The position numbers were made by a program, and so were the translations under genes. From Pseudomonas persica (GTDB lineage Bacteria > Pseudomonadota > Gammaproteobacteria > Pseudomonadales > Pseudomonadaceae): a DNA stretch of 64,000 nucleotides. Below, in pieces: positions 28,382 through 41,079 of the stretch. The notes beneath the pieces are model-generated. The model did no database searches. It was not told the DNA's origin and was given only the letters and a program-made list of their open reading frames with translations. The stretch spans positions 62,001 through 126,000 of the forward strand of contig NZ_OLKL01000022.1 in assembly GCF_900291015.1 (NCBI RefSeq). Direction: 5' to 3'. Positions within the stretch are counted from its first letter, which is position 1, and the number at the start of each line of letters is the position of its first letter.

Positions 28382-29614
28382 TTAACAGCAGCGGCTGGGG
28401 CGGGCTTGCGCGCGGGTCGCCGGCAGCAGTGCGGTGGCCAGCCCCAGCAGCGGCAAGAACGAGATGATCTGGTACACCCACTCGATGCCATGCCGGTCGG
28501 CCAGTTCACCGAGCCCGGCGGCGCCGATGCCGCTGATACCGAACATCAACCCGAACATCACCCCTGACACCATGCCGACCCGGCCCGGCACGGCCTCCTG
28601 GGCATATACCACCAGGGCGGCGAAGGCCGAGGACATTACCAGGCCGATGGCTACCGCCAGTACCGCCGTCCAGGCCAGGTTGGCGTAGGGCAGGGCGAGG
28701 GCGAAGGGCGCCACGCCGAGGAACGAGACCCAGATCACCGCCTTGCGCCCGATACGGTCACCCACCGGGCCTCCGGCGAAGGTGCCCAGTGCCACGGCCG
28801 TGAGGAACACGAACAGGTACAACTGGCTGTGCTGCACGCTCAGGCCAAAATGCTCGATCAGGTAGAAGGTGAAGTAGTTGGTGAACGAGGCGATGTAGAC
28901 GAACTTGGCGAACATCAGTACGGCTATAACCCCCACGGCGCGCCACATGGCGCCACGCGACAGGCCAGGTGCCTGCTGGCCGGCGAAGGTCTTGAGCCGG
29001 GTCTGGCCGTGGCGCACGGTCCAGCCGGTTACCCGCAGCAGCACGAAGACCGCCAGTGCGGCCACCAGCATGAACCAGGCAATGGCCGGCTGGCCGTGCG
29101 GAATGACGATGGCAGCGGTCAGCAGCGGACCGAGGGCCGAGCCTGTGTTGCCGCCGACCTGGAAGGTCGATTGCGCAGTGCCGAAGCGCCCACCGGAGGC
29201 CATCCTGGCCACTCGCGAGGCTTCGGGGTGGAAGGTCGCCGAGCCTACGCCGACCACCGCCGCGGCCATCAGCAGCATTTCATAGCTGTCGGCGAAGGCG
29301 AGCAGGGCGATGCCCACCAGAGTCACCAGCATGCCAGCCGGCAGCAGGTAGGGTTGCGGGTGCTTGTCGGTGTACAGGCCGACCCAGGGTTGCAGCAGGG
29401 ACGCGGTAACCTGGTAGACCAGGGCGATCCAGCCGATCTGGGCAAAGCTCAGCGCGAAATCGTTCTTGAGCATCGGGTAGATCGACGGCAGCACGGCCTG
29501 GATCAGGTCGTTGAGCAGGTGGGCGAATGCGGCAGCGCCGACGATGCGGACCAGAAAGCCCTGGGGTTGGTCTTCAGGTGTGGTGGTGGCCATGGAGGCG
29601 GCGGAGGTCGTCAT
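28382..29614 (-). CDS. MFS transporter, fosmidomycin-resistance (Fsr)-like
   Basis: A 410-residue twelve-helix major facilitator, started at the ATG at 29614; ten codons upstream remain open. The opening AHLLNDLIQAVLPSIYPML and VGLYTDKHPQPYLLPAGML are typical of the Fsr branch of drug/metabolite exporters, and GGPVGDRIGRKAVIW is the second loop motif. It is encoded directly ahead of the AraC gene, suggesting an exporter and its regulator in one unit. Substrate unknown. Confidence 0.88.
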   Translation of the reverse strand: MTTSAASMATTTPEDQPQGFLVRIVGAAAFAHLLNDLIQAVLPSIYPMLKNDFALSFAQIGWIALVYQVTASLLQPWVGLYTDKHPQPYLLPAGMLVTLVGIALLAFADSYEMLLMAAAVVGVGSATFHPEASRVARMASGGRFGTAQSTFQVGGNTGSALGPLLTAAIVIPHGQPAIAWFMLVAALAVFVLLRVTGWTVRHGQTRLKTFAGQQAPGLSRGAMWRAVGVIAVLMFAKFVYIASFTNYFTFYLIEHFGLSVQHSQLYLFVFLTAVALGTFAGGPVGDRIGRKAVIWVSFLGVAPFALALPYANLAWTAVLAVAIGLVMSSAFAALVVYAQEAVPGRVGMVSGVMFGLMFGISGIGAAGLGELADRHGIEWVYQIISFLPLLGLATALLPATRAQARPSRCC

Positions 29615-29756
29615 GGGCAAGGTTCTTCTGTGGCAAGGGAGCAAGGCATTGCCGCAGCAGGTTAGCCAGTGCCCAGGTTGCCTGTCTCACGCCGAACAGG
29701 CAGGTACTGTCGTGTTTCGGACATCTCCAACGAGGCTGCGGCTTTATTGGGGCAGA

Positions 29757-30221
29757 TCAGAGCCCCAGTTCGCTGAGCCCGGGGTGATCATCCGGGCGCC
29801 GGCCCAGCGGCCAGTGGAACTTGCGCTCGGCTTCGCTGATAGGGTGTTCGTTGATGCTCGAATGGCGGTTCTGCATCAGCCCGTCGTCGGCAAATTCCCA
29901 GTTCTCGTTGCCATAGGCGCGGTACCACTGGCCGCTGTCGTCGTGGTACTCGTAGGCATAGCGTACGGCAATGCGGTTACCGGTGAAGGCCCACAGCTCC
30001 TTGATCAGGCGGTACTCCAGTTCATGGTTCCATTTGCGCGTCAGGAACGCCTCGACCGCGGCACGGCCGCGGGGGAACTCCACGCGGTTACGCCAGACGG
30101 TGTCGACGGTATAGGCAAGCGCGACCTTGGCCGGGTCGCGGCCGTTCCAGCCATCCTCGGCCAGGCGGACCTTTTCGATGGCGCTTTCGCGGGTGAAGGG
30201 CGGCAGGGGTGGGCGGGACAT
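29757..30221 (-). CDS. DUF1348 / NTF2-like small protein
   Basis: A 154-residue protein of the DUF1348 family (NTF2/SnoaL fold), with the diagnostic [21 protein letters not shown] and [17 protein letters not shown] near the start and [26 protein letters not shown] later. AGGAG seven bases ahead supports the ATG at 30221 over the longer open frame. Enzymatic or ligand-binding role unknown. A remnant of an aldo/keto reductase gene lies just upstream. Confidence 0.87.
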   Translation of the reverse strand: MSRPPLPPFTRESAIEKVRLAEDGWNGRDPAKVALAYTVDTVWRNRVEFPRGRAAVEAFLTRKWNHELEYRLIKELWAFTGNRIAVRYAYEYHDDSGQWYRAYGNENWEFADDGLMQNRHSSINEHPISEAERKFHWPLGRRPDDHPGLSELGL

Positions 30222-30327
30222 CGGGGTACTCCTCAGTCGATTGGCTTGTACGAGAGTAGTAGCCGATGGCCGAACAGAGAATGGATGTACCTGGCACTTC
30301 ATAATTGCAGGGTGTGGAACAATCGGC

Positions 30328-30381
30328 GATGGCCTGGCCGGTGAGGCGGAAGGTGCCGAGGCCGAAGGTTGGAATGCTCAC
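30328..30381 (-). pseudogene. 5' remnant of an aldo/keto reductase gene (dkgB-like)
   Basis: Reading from a GTG at 30381, the first 18 codons encode [18 protein letters not shown], which closely matches the N-terminus of DkgB-type 2,5-diketo-D-gluconate reductases (E. coli DkgB begins [13 protein letters not shown]). After this the similarity stops abruptly, the TIM-barrel body (about 250 residues) is missing, and the DUF1348 gene follows. I read it as what remains after a deletion. The match is short, so the call is moderate. Confidence 0.6.
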
Positions 30382-30429
30382 GGATCTGCTGCGGGGTTGT
30401 GACTGTGTTGCTGGAATATCGGGTTAGTC

Positions 30430-30537
30430 CTGTGCCGGCCTCTTCGCGGGTAAACCCGCTCCCACAGGGATCGCACCGCTCTTGAGTACGGTGCGGTCCC
30501 TGTGGGAGCGGGTTTACCCGTGAAGAGGCCGGCACAG
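30430..30537. repeat. Inverted REP pair between the DUF1348 region and the cysI operon
   Basis: Facing CTGTGCCGGCCTCTTCGCGG and its complement with CGGGTTTACCCG cores. One outer arm has CGTGAAG in place of CGCGAAG. Confidence 0.87.
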
Positions 30538-30570
30538 CAAAACGAAACGGCCCGCCATGAAGGCGGGCCG
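30538..30570 (-). terminator. Terminator of the cysI-DUF934 transcript
   Basis: An eight-base GC stem GGCCCGCC/GGCGGGCC with a five-base loop, followed on the minus strand by GTTTCGTTTTG. It lies 20 bases beyond the DUF934 stop. Confidence 0.8.
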
Positions 30571-30590
30571 TCAGGCATTGCAGAGAACGA

Positions 30591-31085
30591 TCAGCGGCGG
30601 CGGAACAGCGGCAGCGGCTCGTCGGTGGCGGCCTGGTAGGTCACCGAGAAGTCTTTCAGGCTTTGCAGTGCGTCTTCCGGGTCCTTGTCGGCACGGATGG
30701 CGAACGCGTCGAAGCCGCAGCGGGCCATGAAGAACAGCTGGTCGCGCAGCACGTCGCCAATGGCACGCAGTTCGCCCTTGAAGCCGTAGCGGTCACGCAG
30801 CAGGCGCGCATTGGAGTAGCTGCGCCCGTCGGTGAAGGCCGGGAAGTTCAGGGCGATGACCTGGAAATGCTGCACGTCTTCGCCGATTTCTTCCGCCTGC
30901 TCGTCACTGTCCAGCCACACGCCCAGGCCGCCGTCGCGGGCCTTGAGCACGTGGGCATGGTCACGCCACATCTGCAGCGGGACAATGTAGTCGTCGCAGT
31001 TGGTCAGCTCGTCGAACGAGGTTTCCTTGGGCAGCAGGTGCCAGGTTTCGTCGACGATCTGGTTGTTCTTAATGATTCGCTGCAT
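30591..31085 (-). CDS. DUF934 protein, sulfite-reduction partner
   Basis: A 164-residue DUF934 protein, a family found almost always directly behind cysI-type sulfite reductase genes and annotated as probably involved in sulfite reduction. Typical stretches are DDYIVPLQMWRDH, GVWLDSDEQAEEIGED, FPAFTDGRSYSNARLLRDR and ELRAIGDVLRDQLFFMARCGFDAFAIR. It overlaps cysI by 17 bases, so both are made from one message. Confidence 0.92.
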   Translation of the reverse strand: MQRIIKNNQIVDETWHLLPKETSFDELTNCDDYIVPLQMWRDHAHVLKARDGGLGVWLDSDEQAEEIGEDVQHFQVIALNFPAFTDGRSYSNARLLRDRYGFKGELRAIGDVLRDQLFFMARCGFDAFAIRADKDPEDALQSLKDFSVTYQAATDEPLPLFRRR

Positions 31086-32721
31086 AGACGCGTTCCTTGA
31101 AGGGGTCGATGCCGATACGCTGGTAGGTGTCGATGAAACGCTCTTCCTCGGTACGTTGCTCGACGTACACGGCGATCAGCTTCTCGATCACATCGGCCAT
31201 GTCGTCCTGGGCGAAGGACGGGCCGAGGATCTTGCCCAGGCTCGCTCCACGCGCGGCATTGCCGCCCAGCGACACCTGGTAGAACTCCTCGCCCTTCTTG
31301 TCCACGCCGAGAATGCCGATGTGGCCCACGTGGTGGTGGCCGCAGGCGTTCATGCAGCCGGAGATGTTCAGGTCGATCTCGCCGATGTCGAACAGGTAGT
31401 CCAGGTCGTCGAAGCGGCGCTGGATGGATTCGGCGATCGGGATCGACTTGGCGTTGGCCAGCGAGCAGTAGTCACCACCCGGGCAGCAGATGATGTCGGT
31501 CAGCAGGCCGATGTTCGGGGTGGCGAAGCCGTTTTCACGCAACTCCAGCCACAGGGCGTGCAGCTGGCGCTGCTCGACGTCGGCGAGGATGATGTTCTGC
31601 TCGTGCGAAGTGCGCAGGAAGCCGAAGCTGTAGCGTTCGGCCAGATCGGCCACGGCGTCCAGCTGCTTGTCGGTCAGGTCGCCCGGGGCAACGCCGGTGG
31701 GCTTCAGCGACAGGGTCACGGCCACGTAGCCAGGGCGCTTGTGGGCGCGGGTGTTGCGCGAGCGCCAGCGGGCGAAGCCTGGGTACTCGGCGTCCTGGGC
31801 GGCGTAGTCGACGTTGTCCAGGGCCAGGTAGGCCGGGTCGACGAAGTGGCGCGATACACGCTGCACTTCGGCTTCGGTCAGGGTGGTGCTGCCGCCACGC
31901 AGGTGGACCATTTCGGCCTCGACCTTCTCGGCGAACACTTCCGGGGTAAGGGCCTTGACCAGGATCTTGATCCGCGCCTTGTACTTGTTGTCACGGCGAC
32001 CGTAACGGTTGTACACGCGCAGGATGGCGTCGAGGTAGCTGATCAGGTCCTGCCACGGCAGGAACTCGTTGATGAACGAGCCCACCACCGGGGTACGGCC
32101 CAGGCCGCCGCCGACCAGCACACGGAAGCCCAGTTCGCCAGCGGCATTGCGCACCGGCTCCAGGCCGATGTCATGCACTTCGATGGCGGCGCGGTCTTCC
32201 TGCGAGCCGTTGATGGCGATCTTGAACTTGCGCGGCAGGTAGGCGAATTCCGGGTGGAAGGTGGTCCACTGGCGGACGATTTCGCACCACGGGCGCGGGT
32301 CGACGATTTCGTCTGCGGCCACACCGGCGAACTGGTCGGTGGTGGTATTGCGCAGGCAGTTGCCGCTGGTCTGGATCGCGTGCATCTGCACGGTGGCCAG
32401 TTCGGCGAGGATGTCCGGGATGTCTTCCAGTGCCGGCCAGTTGAACTGCACGTTCTGGCGGGTGGAGATGTGGGCGTAGCCCTTGTCGTAGTCGCGGGCG
32501 ATCTTGGCCAGGGTGCGGACCTGGGTGGCGTTCAACTGGCCGTACGGCACGGCGACACGCAGCATCGGCGCGAAACGTTGGATATAAAGGCCGTTCTGCA
32601 GGCGCAGAGGGCGGAATTCTTCTTCGCTCAGTTCACCGGCCAGATAGCGGCGGGTCTGATCACGGAACTGCTTGACGCGGTCCTCGATGATCCGCTGATC
32701 GTACTCGTCGTATACGTACAT
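31069..32721 (-). CDS. cysI: Sulfite reductase (siroheme/Fe4S4 hemoprotein, nitrite/sulfite reductase family)
   Basis: A 550-residue assimilatory sulfite reductase with two ferredoxin-like half domains and siroheme-binding repeats. The cluster ligands are in CCPGGDYCSLANAKS and SGCMNACGHHHVGHIG. The N-terminal half has STRQNVQFNW and TSGNCLRNTT, contacts for siroheme and substrate. It reduces sulfite to sulfide for cysteine synthesis. It is first in an operon with DUF934 and divergent from the periplasmic binding protein gene. Confidence 0.95.
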   Translation of the reverse strand: MYVYDEYDQRIIEDRVKQFRDQTRRYLAGELSEEEFRPLRLQNGLYIQRFAPMLRVAVPYGQLNATQVRTLAKIARDYDKGYAHISTRQNVQFNWPALEDIPDILAELATVQMHAIQTSGNCLRNTTTDQFAGVAADEIVDPRPWCEIVRQWTTFHPEFAYLPRKFKIAINGSQEDRAAIEVHDIGLEPVRNAAGELGFRVLVGGGLGRTPVVGSFINEFLPWQDLISYLDAILRVYNRYGRRDNKYKARIKILVKALTPEVFAEKVEAEMVHLRGGSTTLTEAEVQRVSRHFVDPAYLALDNVDYAAQDAEYPGFARWRSRNTRAHKRPGYVAVTLSLKPTGVAPGDLTDKQLDAVADLAERYSFGFLRTSHEQNIILADVEQRQLHALWLELRENGFATPNIGLLTDIICCPGGDYCSLANAKSIPIAESIQRRFDDLDYLFDIGEIDLNISGCMNACGHHHVGHIGILGVDKKGEEFYQVSLGGNAARGASLGKILGPSFAQDDMADVIEKLIAVYVEQRTEEERFIDTYQRIGIDPFKERVYAANH

Positions 32722-32934
32722 AAAAGTCCTGTCTCAGGCATGCAGCTATTCGCGCGCACGGCCGCGCACTCCGCTTCGGAGCCGGGGAACGATAGCAGGT
32801 TGCGTTTATGCGCTAAAGTGATGTTTTTGCATATGAAAAGAACCAAATGGACTATGTGAGATTGACTGCCATTTGTACGCTGGGCGTGGCCTGGCGTTTA
32901 TAATCCGACATTTGCCTCGCAGAGATGTAACCCC

Positions 32935-34011
32935 ATGCTCAAGGCGTTGTGCCAAAGCTTGTGTCTTGCCTTGCCGCTGGCGGCGAACGCGCAGCCGGTT
33001 TCGGTGGTTTTCCTCAACCCGGGGCTTTCTACCGAGACGTTCTGGACCAGCTATACCCGCTTCATGCAGGCCGCCGCGGACGAGCTGGGCATGACCCTGC
33101 GTGTGGAATACAGCGAGCGCCGCGCCGACCTGGTGCTGACCCAGGCCAGGGCGATCCTGAACGGCCCGCAGCGACCTGATTACCTGGTGCTGGTCAACGA
33201 GCAGTACGTGGCGCCAGAGATCATGCGCCTGTCACGTGGCTCCGGGGTCAAGCTGTTCCTGGTCAACAACGGCCTTACCATCAGCCAGGTTCGCAGCATC
33301 GAGGCTCAGCCAGACAAGTATGCCGAGCCACTGGGTACCTTGATGACCAACGACGAACAGGCGGGCTTCCACATGCTGCGCCAGATGGTTGCGCAATTGC
33401 CCCGCGACAGCGGTCCGGTGGACCTGGTGGCTTTTGCCGGGATCAAGACCACCCCGGCCTCGCAGCTGCGCGAGGAGGGCATGCGCCGCGCCCTGGCCGA
33501 CTTCCCCCAGGTGCGCTTGCGCCAGGTTGTATACGGCGGCTGGAACCGCCAGCGCGCCTACGAGCAGGCGCAGCAGCTGCTGGAGCGCTACCCGGCCACC
33601 CGGCTGGTGTGGTCGGCCAATGACGAGATGGCCTTTGGTGCCATGCAGGCGTTCGAGGAGGCGGGGCGCAAGCCGGGGCAGGATGTGCTGTTCAGCGCCG
33701 TCAACAGCTCGCCCGAGGCCTTGCGCGCGCGCATCGACGGGCGCCTGAGCGTGCTGATGGGCGGGCATTTCACCCTCGGCGGTTGGGCCATGGTGATACT
33801 GCACGATGACGCCAAGGGGCTGGTGGTGAACCGTGACGGCCTGCGCGAGCACCGCACGCCGGTGCTGCAGCCGATCGACCAGGCCAAGGCAAAGCGTTGG
33901 CTGAAACTGCTGGAACGGGCTGACTACGGCGTCGATTTCCAGCATTACAGCGCCGAAGGGCGGCCTTCCGGTTATCAGTACCCATTTCTGACGTCACCGA
34001 TCAATTATTGA
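32935..34011 (+). CDS. Periplasmic sugar-type (LacI/RbsB-like) binding protein without transporter genes
   Basis: A 358-residue secreted binding protein with a short signal peptide (LCLALPLAANA, cleavage near residue 19). The type I periplasmic fold shows in VSVVFLNPGLSTETFWTSY, WSANDEMAFGAMQAFEEAGRKPG and a C-terminal LMGGHFTLGGWAMV. No permease or ATPase gene is adjacent, so it may serve a transporter elsewhere or act as the sensory partner of a signalling protein. Ligand unknown. Confidence 0.85.
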   Translation: MLKALCQSLCLALPLAANAQPVSVVFLNPGLSTETFWTSYTRFMQAAADELGMTLRVEYSERRADLVLTQARAILNGPQRPDYLVLVNEQYVAPEIMRLSRGSGVKLFLVNNGLTISQVRSIEAQPDKYAEPLGTLMTNDEQAGFHMLRQMVAQLPRDSGPVDLVAFAGIKTTPASQLREEGMRRALADFPQVRLRQVVYGGWNRQRAYEQAQQLLERYPATRLVWSANDEMAFGAMQAFEEAGRKPGQDVLFSAVNSSPEALRARIDGRLSVLMGGHFTLGGWAMVILHDDAKGLVVNRDGLREHRTPVLQPIDQAKAKRWLKLLERADYGVDFQHYSAEGRPSGYQYPFLTSPINY

Positions 34012-34096
34012 AAGACCCTGCTTGAGGGAAGGGCATTGCTCGTCTTAACTGCTGGTGGCGAAGTGCATTCCCATAACCACTACAAGAGGCAATGCA

Positions 34097-34210
34097 ATGG
34101 GAAACTCAACCAAAGTCCGCAAAGCTGACAGCAGCGTCGATGCCTGGGCGATCCTCTGCCTGATCGTTCTGGTGGTGGTCACTGCCGTGTATTGGGTCAG
34201 CCACCAGTAG
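34097..34210 (+). CDS. 37-residue single-pass membrane protein
   Basis: A tiny gene with good signals: GAGG about eight bases before the ATG at 34097, 37 codons, and a strong terminator 32 bases after the stop. The product has a charged start (MGNSTKVRKADSSVDAW) and one membrane helix (AILCLIVLVVVTAVYWV). To my knowledge similar short proteins occur in other Pseudomonas, but I cannot confirm this here. Function unknown. An overlapping ATG at 34092 is in another frame. Confidence 0.7.
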   Translation: MGNSTKVRKADSSVDAWAILCLIVLVVVTAVYWVSHQ

Positions 34211-34241
34211 ACTTGTCTTCAAGACCATGATGCAGCCAGGG

Positions 34242-34274
34242 CGCCTGCGGGAGGGAATCCCGCAGGCGTTTTTG
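34242..34274 (+). terminator. Intrinsic terminator of the 37-residue protein gene
   Basis: An eleven-base stem CGCCTGCGGGA/TCCCGCAGGCG with a five-base loop followed by TTTTTG. Confidence 0.88.
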
Positions 34275-34280
34275 CTTTGC

Positions 34281-34387
34281 CTGTGCCGGCCCTTTCGCGG
34301 GTAAACCCGCTCCCACAGGTACTGCACAGGCCTTGAGAGCTGTGGTGTCCCTGTGGGAGCGGGTTTACCCGCGAAGAGGCCGGCACA
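34281..34387. repeat. Inverted REP pair
   Basis: Facing CTGTGCCGGCCCTTTCGCGG and its partner with CGGGTTTACCCG cores, abutting the stop codon of the DUF2970 gene. Confidence 0.87.
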
Positions 34388-34389
34388 AG

Positions 34390-34605
34390 CTAGCGAGCAA
34401 GGTGCAGGGCCAACTGCACCAGGCCGATCAGCACGGCGATGAACACCAGGGTGAACAGTGTCCCCAGCGCAATGAAATGGCTGGCCTTGCCGTGGGTGAA
34501 GTCGCGGGCGCGGTTCTTGCCGCTTTGCACGCCGAAGGCGGCGGCAAGGATGCTGTGCAGCATCTGCCAGAAGGTAGGGGGTTTGCCCTGGCTGGAATCG
34601 TCCAT
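34390..34605 (-). CDS. DUF2970 small membrane protein
   Basis: A 71-residue protein from the ATG at 34605, with CAGGAG close upstream. The DUF2970 pattern is visible: an N-terminal amphipathic region (TFWQMLHSILAAAFGVQSGKNRARDF) and one membrane helix near the C-terminus (LGTLFTLVFIAVLIGLVQLAL). It lies 78 bases downstream of metH on the same strand. Function unknown. Confidence 0.82.
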   Translation of the reverse strand: MDDSSQGKPPTFWQMLHSILAAAFGVQSGKNRARDFTHGKASHFIALGTLFTLVFIAVLIGLVQLALHLAR

Positions 34606-34654
34606 GGTGGCTCCTGAAGAAATCAGAGGCAATCAGGGACAGTGTAGGTGGCTA

Positions 34655-34677
34655 TTGGGGCTGCGCAGCAGCCCCAA
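34655..34677 (-). terminator. Hairpin between metH and the DUF2970 gene
   Basis: A perfect ten-base stem TTGGGGCTGC/GCAGCCCCAA with a three-base loop just beyond the metH stop. There is no T tract on the minus strand after it, so it may stabilise the metH message or end it only partly. Confidence 0.5.
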
Positions 34678-34682
34678 AGGTT

Positions 34683-38390
<3,708 letters not shown>

Positions 38391-38472
38391 AGGAACTACC
38401 TGGTCGGGCAAATATCAGAGGGTGCTGATCATAACAAAGCTGCGCGGTTTTTAGGTGTATCGCCCATTTGCA

Positions 38473-38485
38473 TGAAAACTGCTCA
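38473..38485. promoter_or_regulatory. MetR-like box in the metH-cti gap
   Basis: TGAAAACTGCTCA fits the MetR consensus TGAANNNNNTTCA with one mismatch and lies about 85 bases before metH. Control of metH by MetR is established in enterobacteria; its use here is inferred. Confidence 0.35.
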
Positions 38486-38570
38486 TGTTGGCGCTCGCTG
38501 GCAACCCACGGCACCCAAGGCGACCAGGCAACAATTCGTGATGGCTTTCAAGAACCAGGACTTTCCGCAC

Positions 38571-40871
38571 ATGGTGCATCGTATCCTTGCCGGCGCCTTC
38601 GCCCTGCTCATCAGCGGCGTGGTGTTCGGGCAAGCCCTCCCGTCGAGCCCGGCTATCTCCTACACCCGGGACATTCAACCAATCTTCACCGAGAAATGCG
38701 TGGCCTGCCATGCCTGTAACGACGCCGCCTGCCAGCTCAAGCTGGAAAGCCCCGAAGGTGCAGTGCGCGGGGCCAGCAAGGTCCCGGTGTACCAGGGCGA
38801 GCGCAGCACGGCGGTGCCCACCACGCGGCTGTTCTACGACGCCCACAGCGAAGGCGAGTGGCGCAAGAAGGGCTTCTACTCGGTGCTCGACAACCAGGGT
38901 AGCCAGGCCGCGCTGATGGCGCGCATGCTCGAACTGGGGCACAAGACCCCGCTCACGCCCAACGCCAAGCTGCCCGAGGAAATCGTCCTGGGCCTGAGCC
39001 GTAACAACATGTGCCCGTTGCCGCACGAGTTCGATGCCTATGCCGGCGCCCACCCCAAGGAGGGTATGCCGCTGGCGGTGACCGGGTTGACCGACAAGGA
39101 ATACGACACCATGCGCCGCTGGCTGGTCGCCGGCGCGCCGGTGGAGTACCAGCCGATCAAGCCGAGCGCCGCTGAGGCCAAGCAGATTGCCGACTGGGAA
39201 GAACTGCTCAACCGCCCCGGCTCCACCGAGGCACTGGTCGGCCGCTGGTTGTACGAGCACCTGTTCCTGGCGCACATCTACTTCGTCGGTGGCGAGCAGG
39301 GCCACTTTTTCCAGTGGGTACGTTCGCGTACACCGAGCGGTCAGCCGGTCGACCTGATCGCCACGCGCCGCCCCAACGACCCGCCGGGCACCGACTTCTA
39401 TTATCGGCTGGTCCCGGTGCAGGGCGTGATCGTGCACAAGACGCACATCACCTTCCCGATGGGGCCGCAGAAGCTCAAACGCATCAAGCAACTGTTCTAC
39501 GCTGGCGACTGGCACGCCGCCGCGCTGCCAGGCTACGGCCCACGCCACCGGGCCAACCCGTTCGAAACCTTCGAGGCGATCCCGGCGGTGGCGCGCTACC
39601 AGTTCATGCTGGATAACGCCGAGTACTTCGTGCGCACCTTTATCCGTGGCCCGGTATGCCGTGGGCAGATCGCCACCGACGTGATCCGCGACAACTTCTG
39701 GGCGCTGTTCCAGGAGCCGGCCCACGACCGCTACATCACCGATGCCAAGTACCGTGGCGAGGCCACGCCGCTGCTGGCCATGCCTGGGCAGATCGATGAC
39801 GTGGGCAGTGTGCTGAGCCTGTGGCACGCCTACCGTGACAAGCGCAACGAGTACGAAAAACTGCGCCGCGAAGCCTATGCCGACATGCCGGCGCCGGGCT
39901 GGGCGACGCTGTGGGCCGGTAACGACAACGCGTTGCTGAGCATCTTCCGCCACTTCGACAGCGCTTCGGTGAGCAAAGGCCTGATCGGTGATGTGCCGCT
40001 GACCGTGTGGTTGTTCGACTATCCGTTATTCGAACGTACCTATTACCAGCTGGCGGTCAACTTCGATGTGTTCGGCAACGTCTCGCACCAGCTGCAGACA
40101 CGCCTGTACTTCGACCTGATCCGCAACGGCGCCGAGGTCAATTTCCTGCGCCTGATGCCGGCCGACCAGCGCAAGGCGATCCTCGGCGACTGGTACCAGA
40201 ACAGCGGCAAGGTGAAGATGTGGATGGATTATGAAGACATCGACACCGACACCCCGAGCGGTATCCGGCTCGACCCGCGCAACCCCAAGCGTGACTTCGG
40301 CCTGAAACTGTTGCAGCGCACCGGCAGCCTGAATGCCGCGCCTGACCCGATCAACCGCTGCCAGGGGGCGTTCTGCTCACGGCCGCAGATGAGCGAAGAG
40401 TTCCGCAACGCCGAGCAGTCGCTCAGCCGCCTGGTGTCGCGCCCGGCTGCCGGGTTGAAGGTGATCAACCAACTGCCCGAGGCGACCATGCTGCGCATCG
40501 CAGGGCAGGGCGGCCAGCGCCAGGTGTACAGCCTGCTGCGCAACCGCGCGCACAGCAACGTGGCGTTCCTGCTGGGCGAGGCGTACCGCTACCAGCCGGG
40601 GCTGGATACCCTGACCCTGTACCCGGGCGTGCTCAGCAGCTACCCCAATTTCATCTTCAACATCCCGGCCAACGATGTGCCGGAGTTCGTCGAGGACATG
40701 GAGTATGCGAAAGATGACCCGGCCAGGTTCGAGCGTATCGTCATGCGTTGGGGCGTGCGTCGCAGTCACCCAGAGTTCTGGCGCTACTTCCATGACCTGA
40801 ACAGCTTCATCAAGGAGACCGAGCCGGTCGAGGCGGGCGTGCTGGACATGAACCGCTACGAGAACCTCTGA
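38571..40871 (+). CDS. cti: Fatty acid cis/trans isomerase
   Basis: A 766-residue periplasmic enzyme that turns cis-unsaturated membrane fatty acids into trans isomers under solvent or heat stress, a hallmark of P. putida-group bacteria. It has an N-terminal hydrophobic leader (LAGAFALLISGVVFG) and a heme-c type motif CVACH (Cys43, Cys46, His47). The start at 38571 yields the family's usual length; an in-frame ATG at 38541 would add ten residues. The open frame extends far upstream only as antisense of metH. Confidence 0.95.
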   Translation: MVHRILAGAFALLISGVVFGQALPSSPAISYTRDIQPIFTEKCVACHACNDAACQLKLESPEGAVRGASKVPVYQGERSTAVPTTRLFYDAHSEGEWRKKGFYSVLDNQGSQAALMARMLELGHKTPLTPNAKLPEEIVLGLSRNNMCPLPHEFDAYAGAHPKEGMPLAVTGLTDKEYDTMRRWLVAGAPVEYQPIKPSAAEAKQIADWEELLNRPGSTEALVGRWLYEHLFLAHIYFVGGEQGHFFQWVRSRTPSGQPVDLIATRRPNDPPGTDFYYRLVPVQGVIVHKTHITFPMGPQKLKRIKQLFYAGDWHAAALPGYGPRHRANPFETFEAIPAVARYQFMLDNAEYFVRTFIRGPVCRGQIATDVIRDNFWALFQEPAHDRYITDAKYRGEATPLLAMPGQIDDVGSVLSLWHAYRDKRNEYEKLRREAYADMPAPGWATLWAGNDNALLSIFRHFDSASVSKGLIGDVPLTVWLFDYPLFERTYYQLAVNFDVFGNVSHQLQTRLYFDLIRNGAEVNFLRLMPADQRKAILGDWYQNSGKVKMWMDYEDIDTDTPSGIRLDPRNPKRDFGLKLLQRTGSLNAAPDPINRCQGAFCSRPQMSEEFRNAEQSLSRLVSRPAAGLKVINQLPEATMLRIAGQGGQRQVYSLLRNRAHSNVAFLLGEAYRYQPGLDTLTLYPGVLSSYPNFIFNIPANDVPEFVEDMEYAKDDPARFERIVMRWGVRRSHPEFWRYFHDLNSFIKETEPVEAGVLDMNRYENL

Positions 40872-40940
40872 TCGGTTGGGCTGACCTTTCCGATTACCCT
40901 GCGGTCGGACCAGGTGGGTGGTCCGGGGGCTGCTTTGCAG

Positions 40941-41026
40941 CCCAATCGCCGGCAAGCCAGCTCCCACAGGGGCCGCACATGCCTGAAGGCTACGCAATGC
41001 CTGTGGGAGCTGGCTTGCCGGCGCTG
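40941..41026. repeat. Inverted REP pair (CGGCAAGCC class), last one in the window
   Basis: CCCAATCGCCGGCAAGCCAGCTCCCACAG-type units face each other; the class is that of the pair at the left window edge. I saw no further REP pairs to the right of this point. Confidence 0.83.
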
Positions 41027-41079
41027 GAGCGCAACGCGCTCCCAAAGGCCTCAATGCACCGGCAAGCGCAGGGTACTCC

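Noticed and set aside
38391..38570. Cobalamin or SAH riboswitch upstream of metH
   Set aside because: No B12-box or SAH-riboswitch core could be recognised in the gap.
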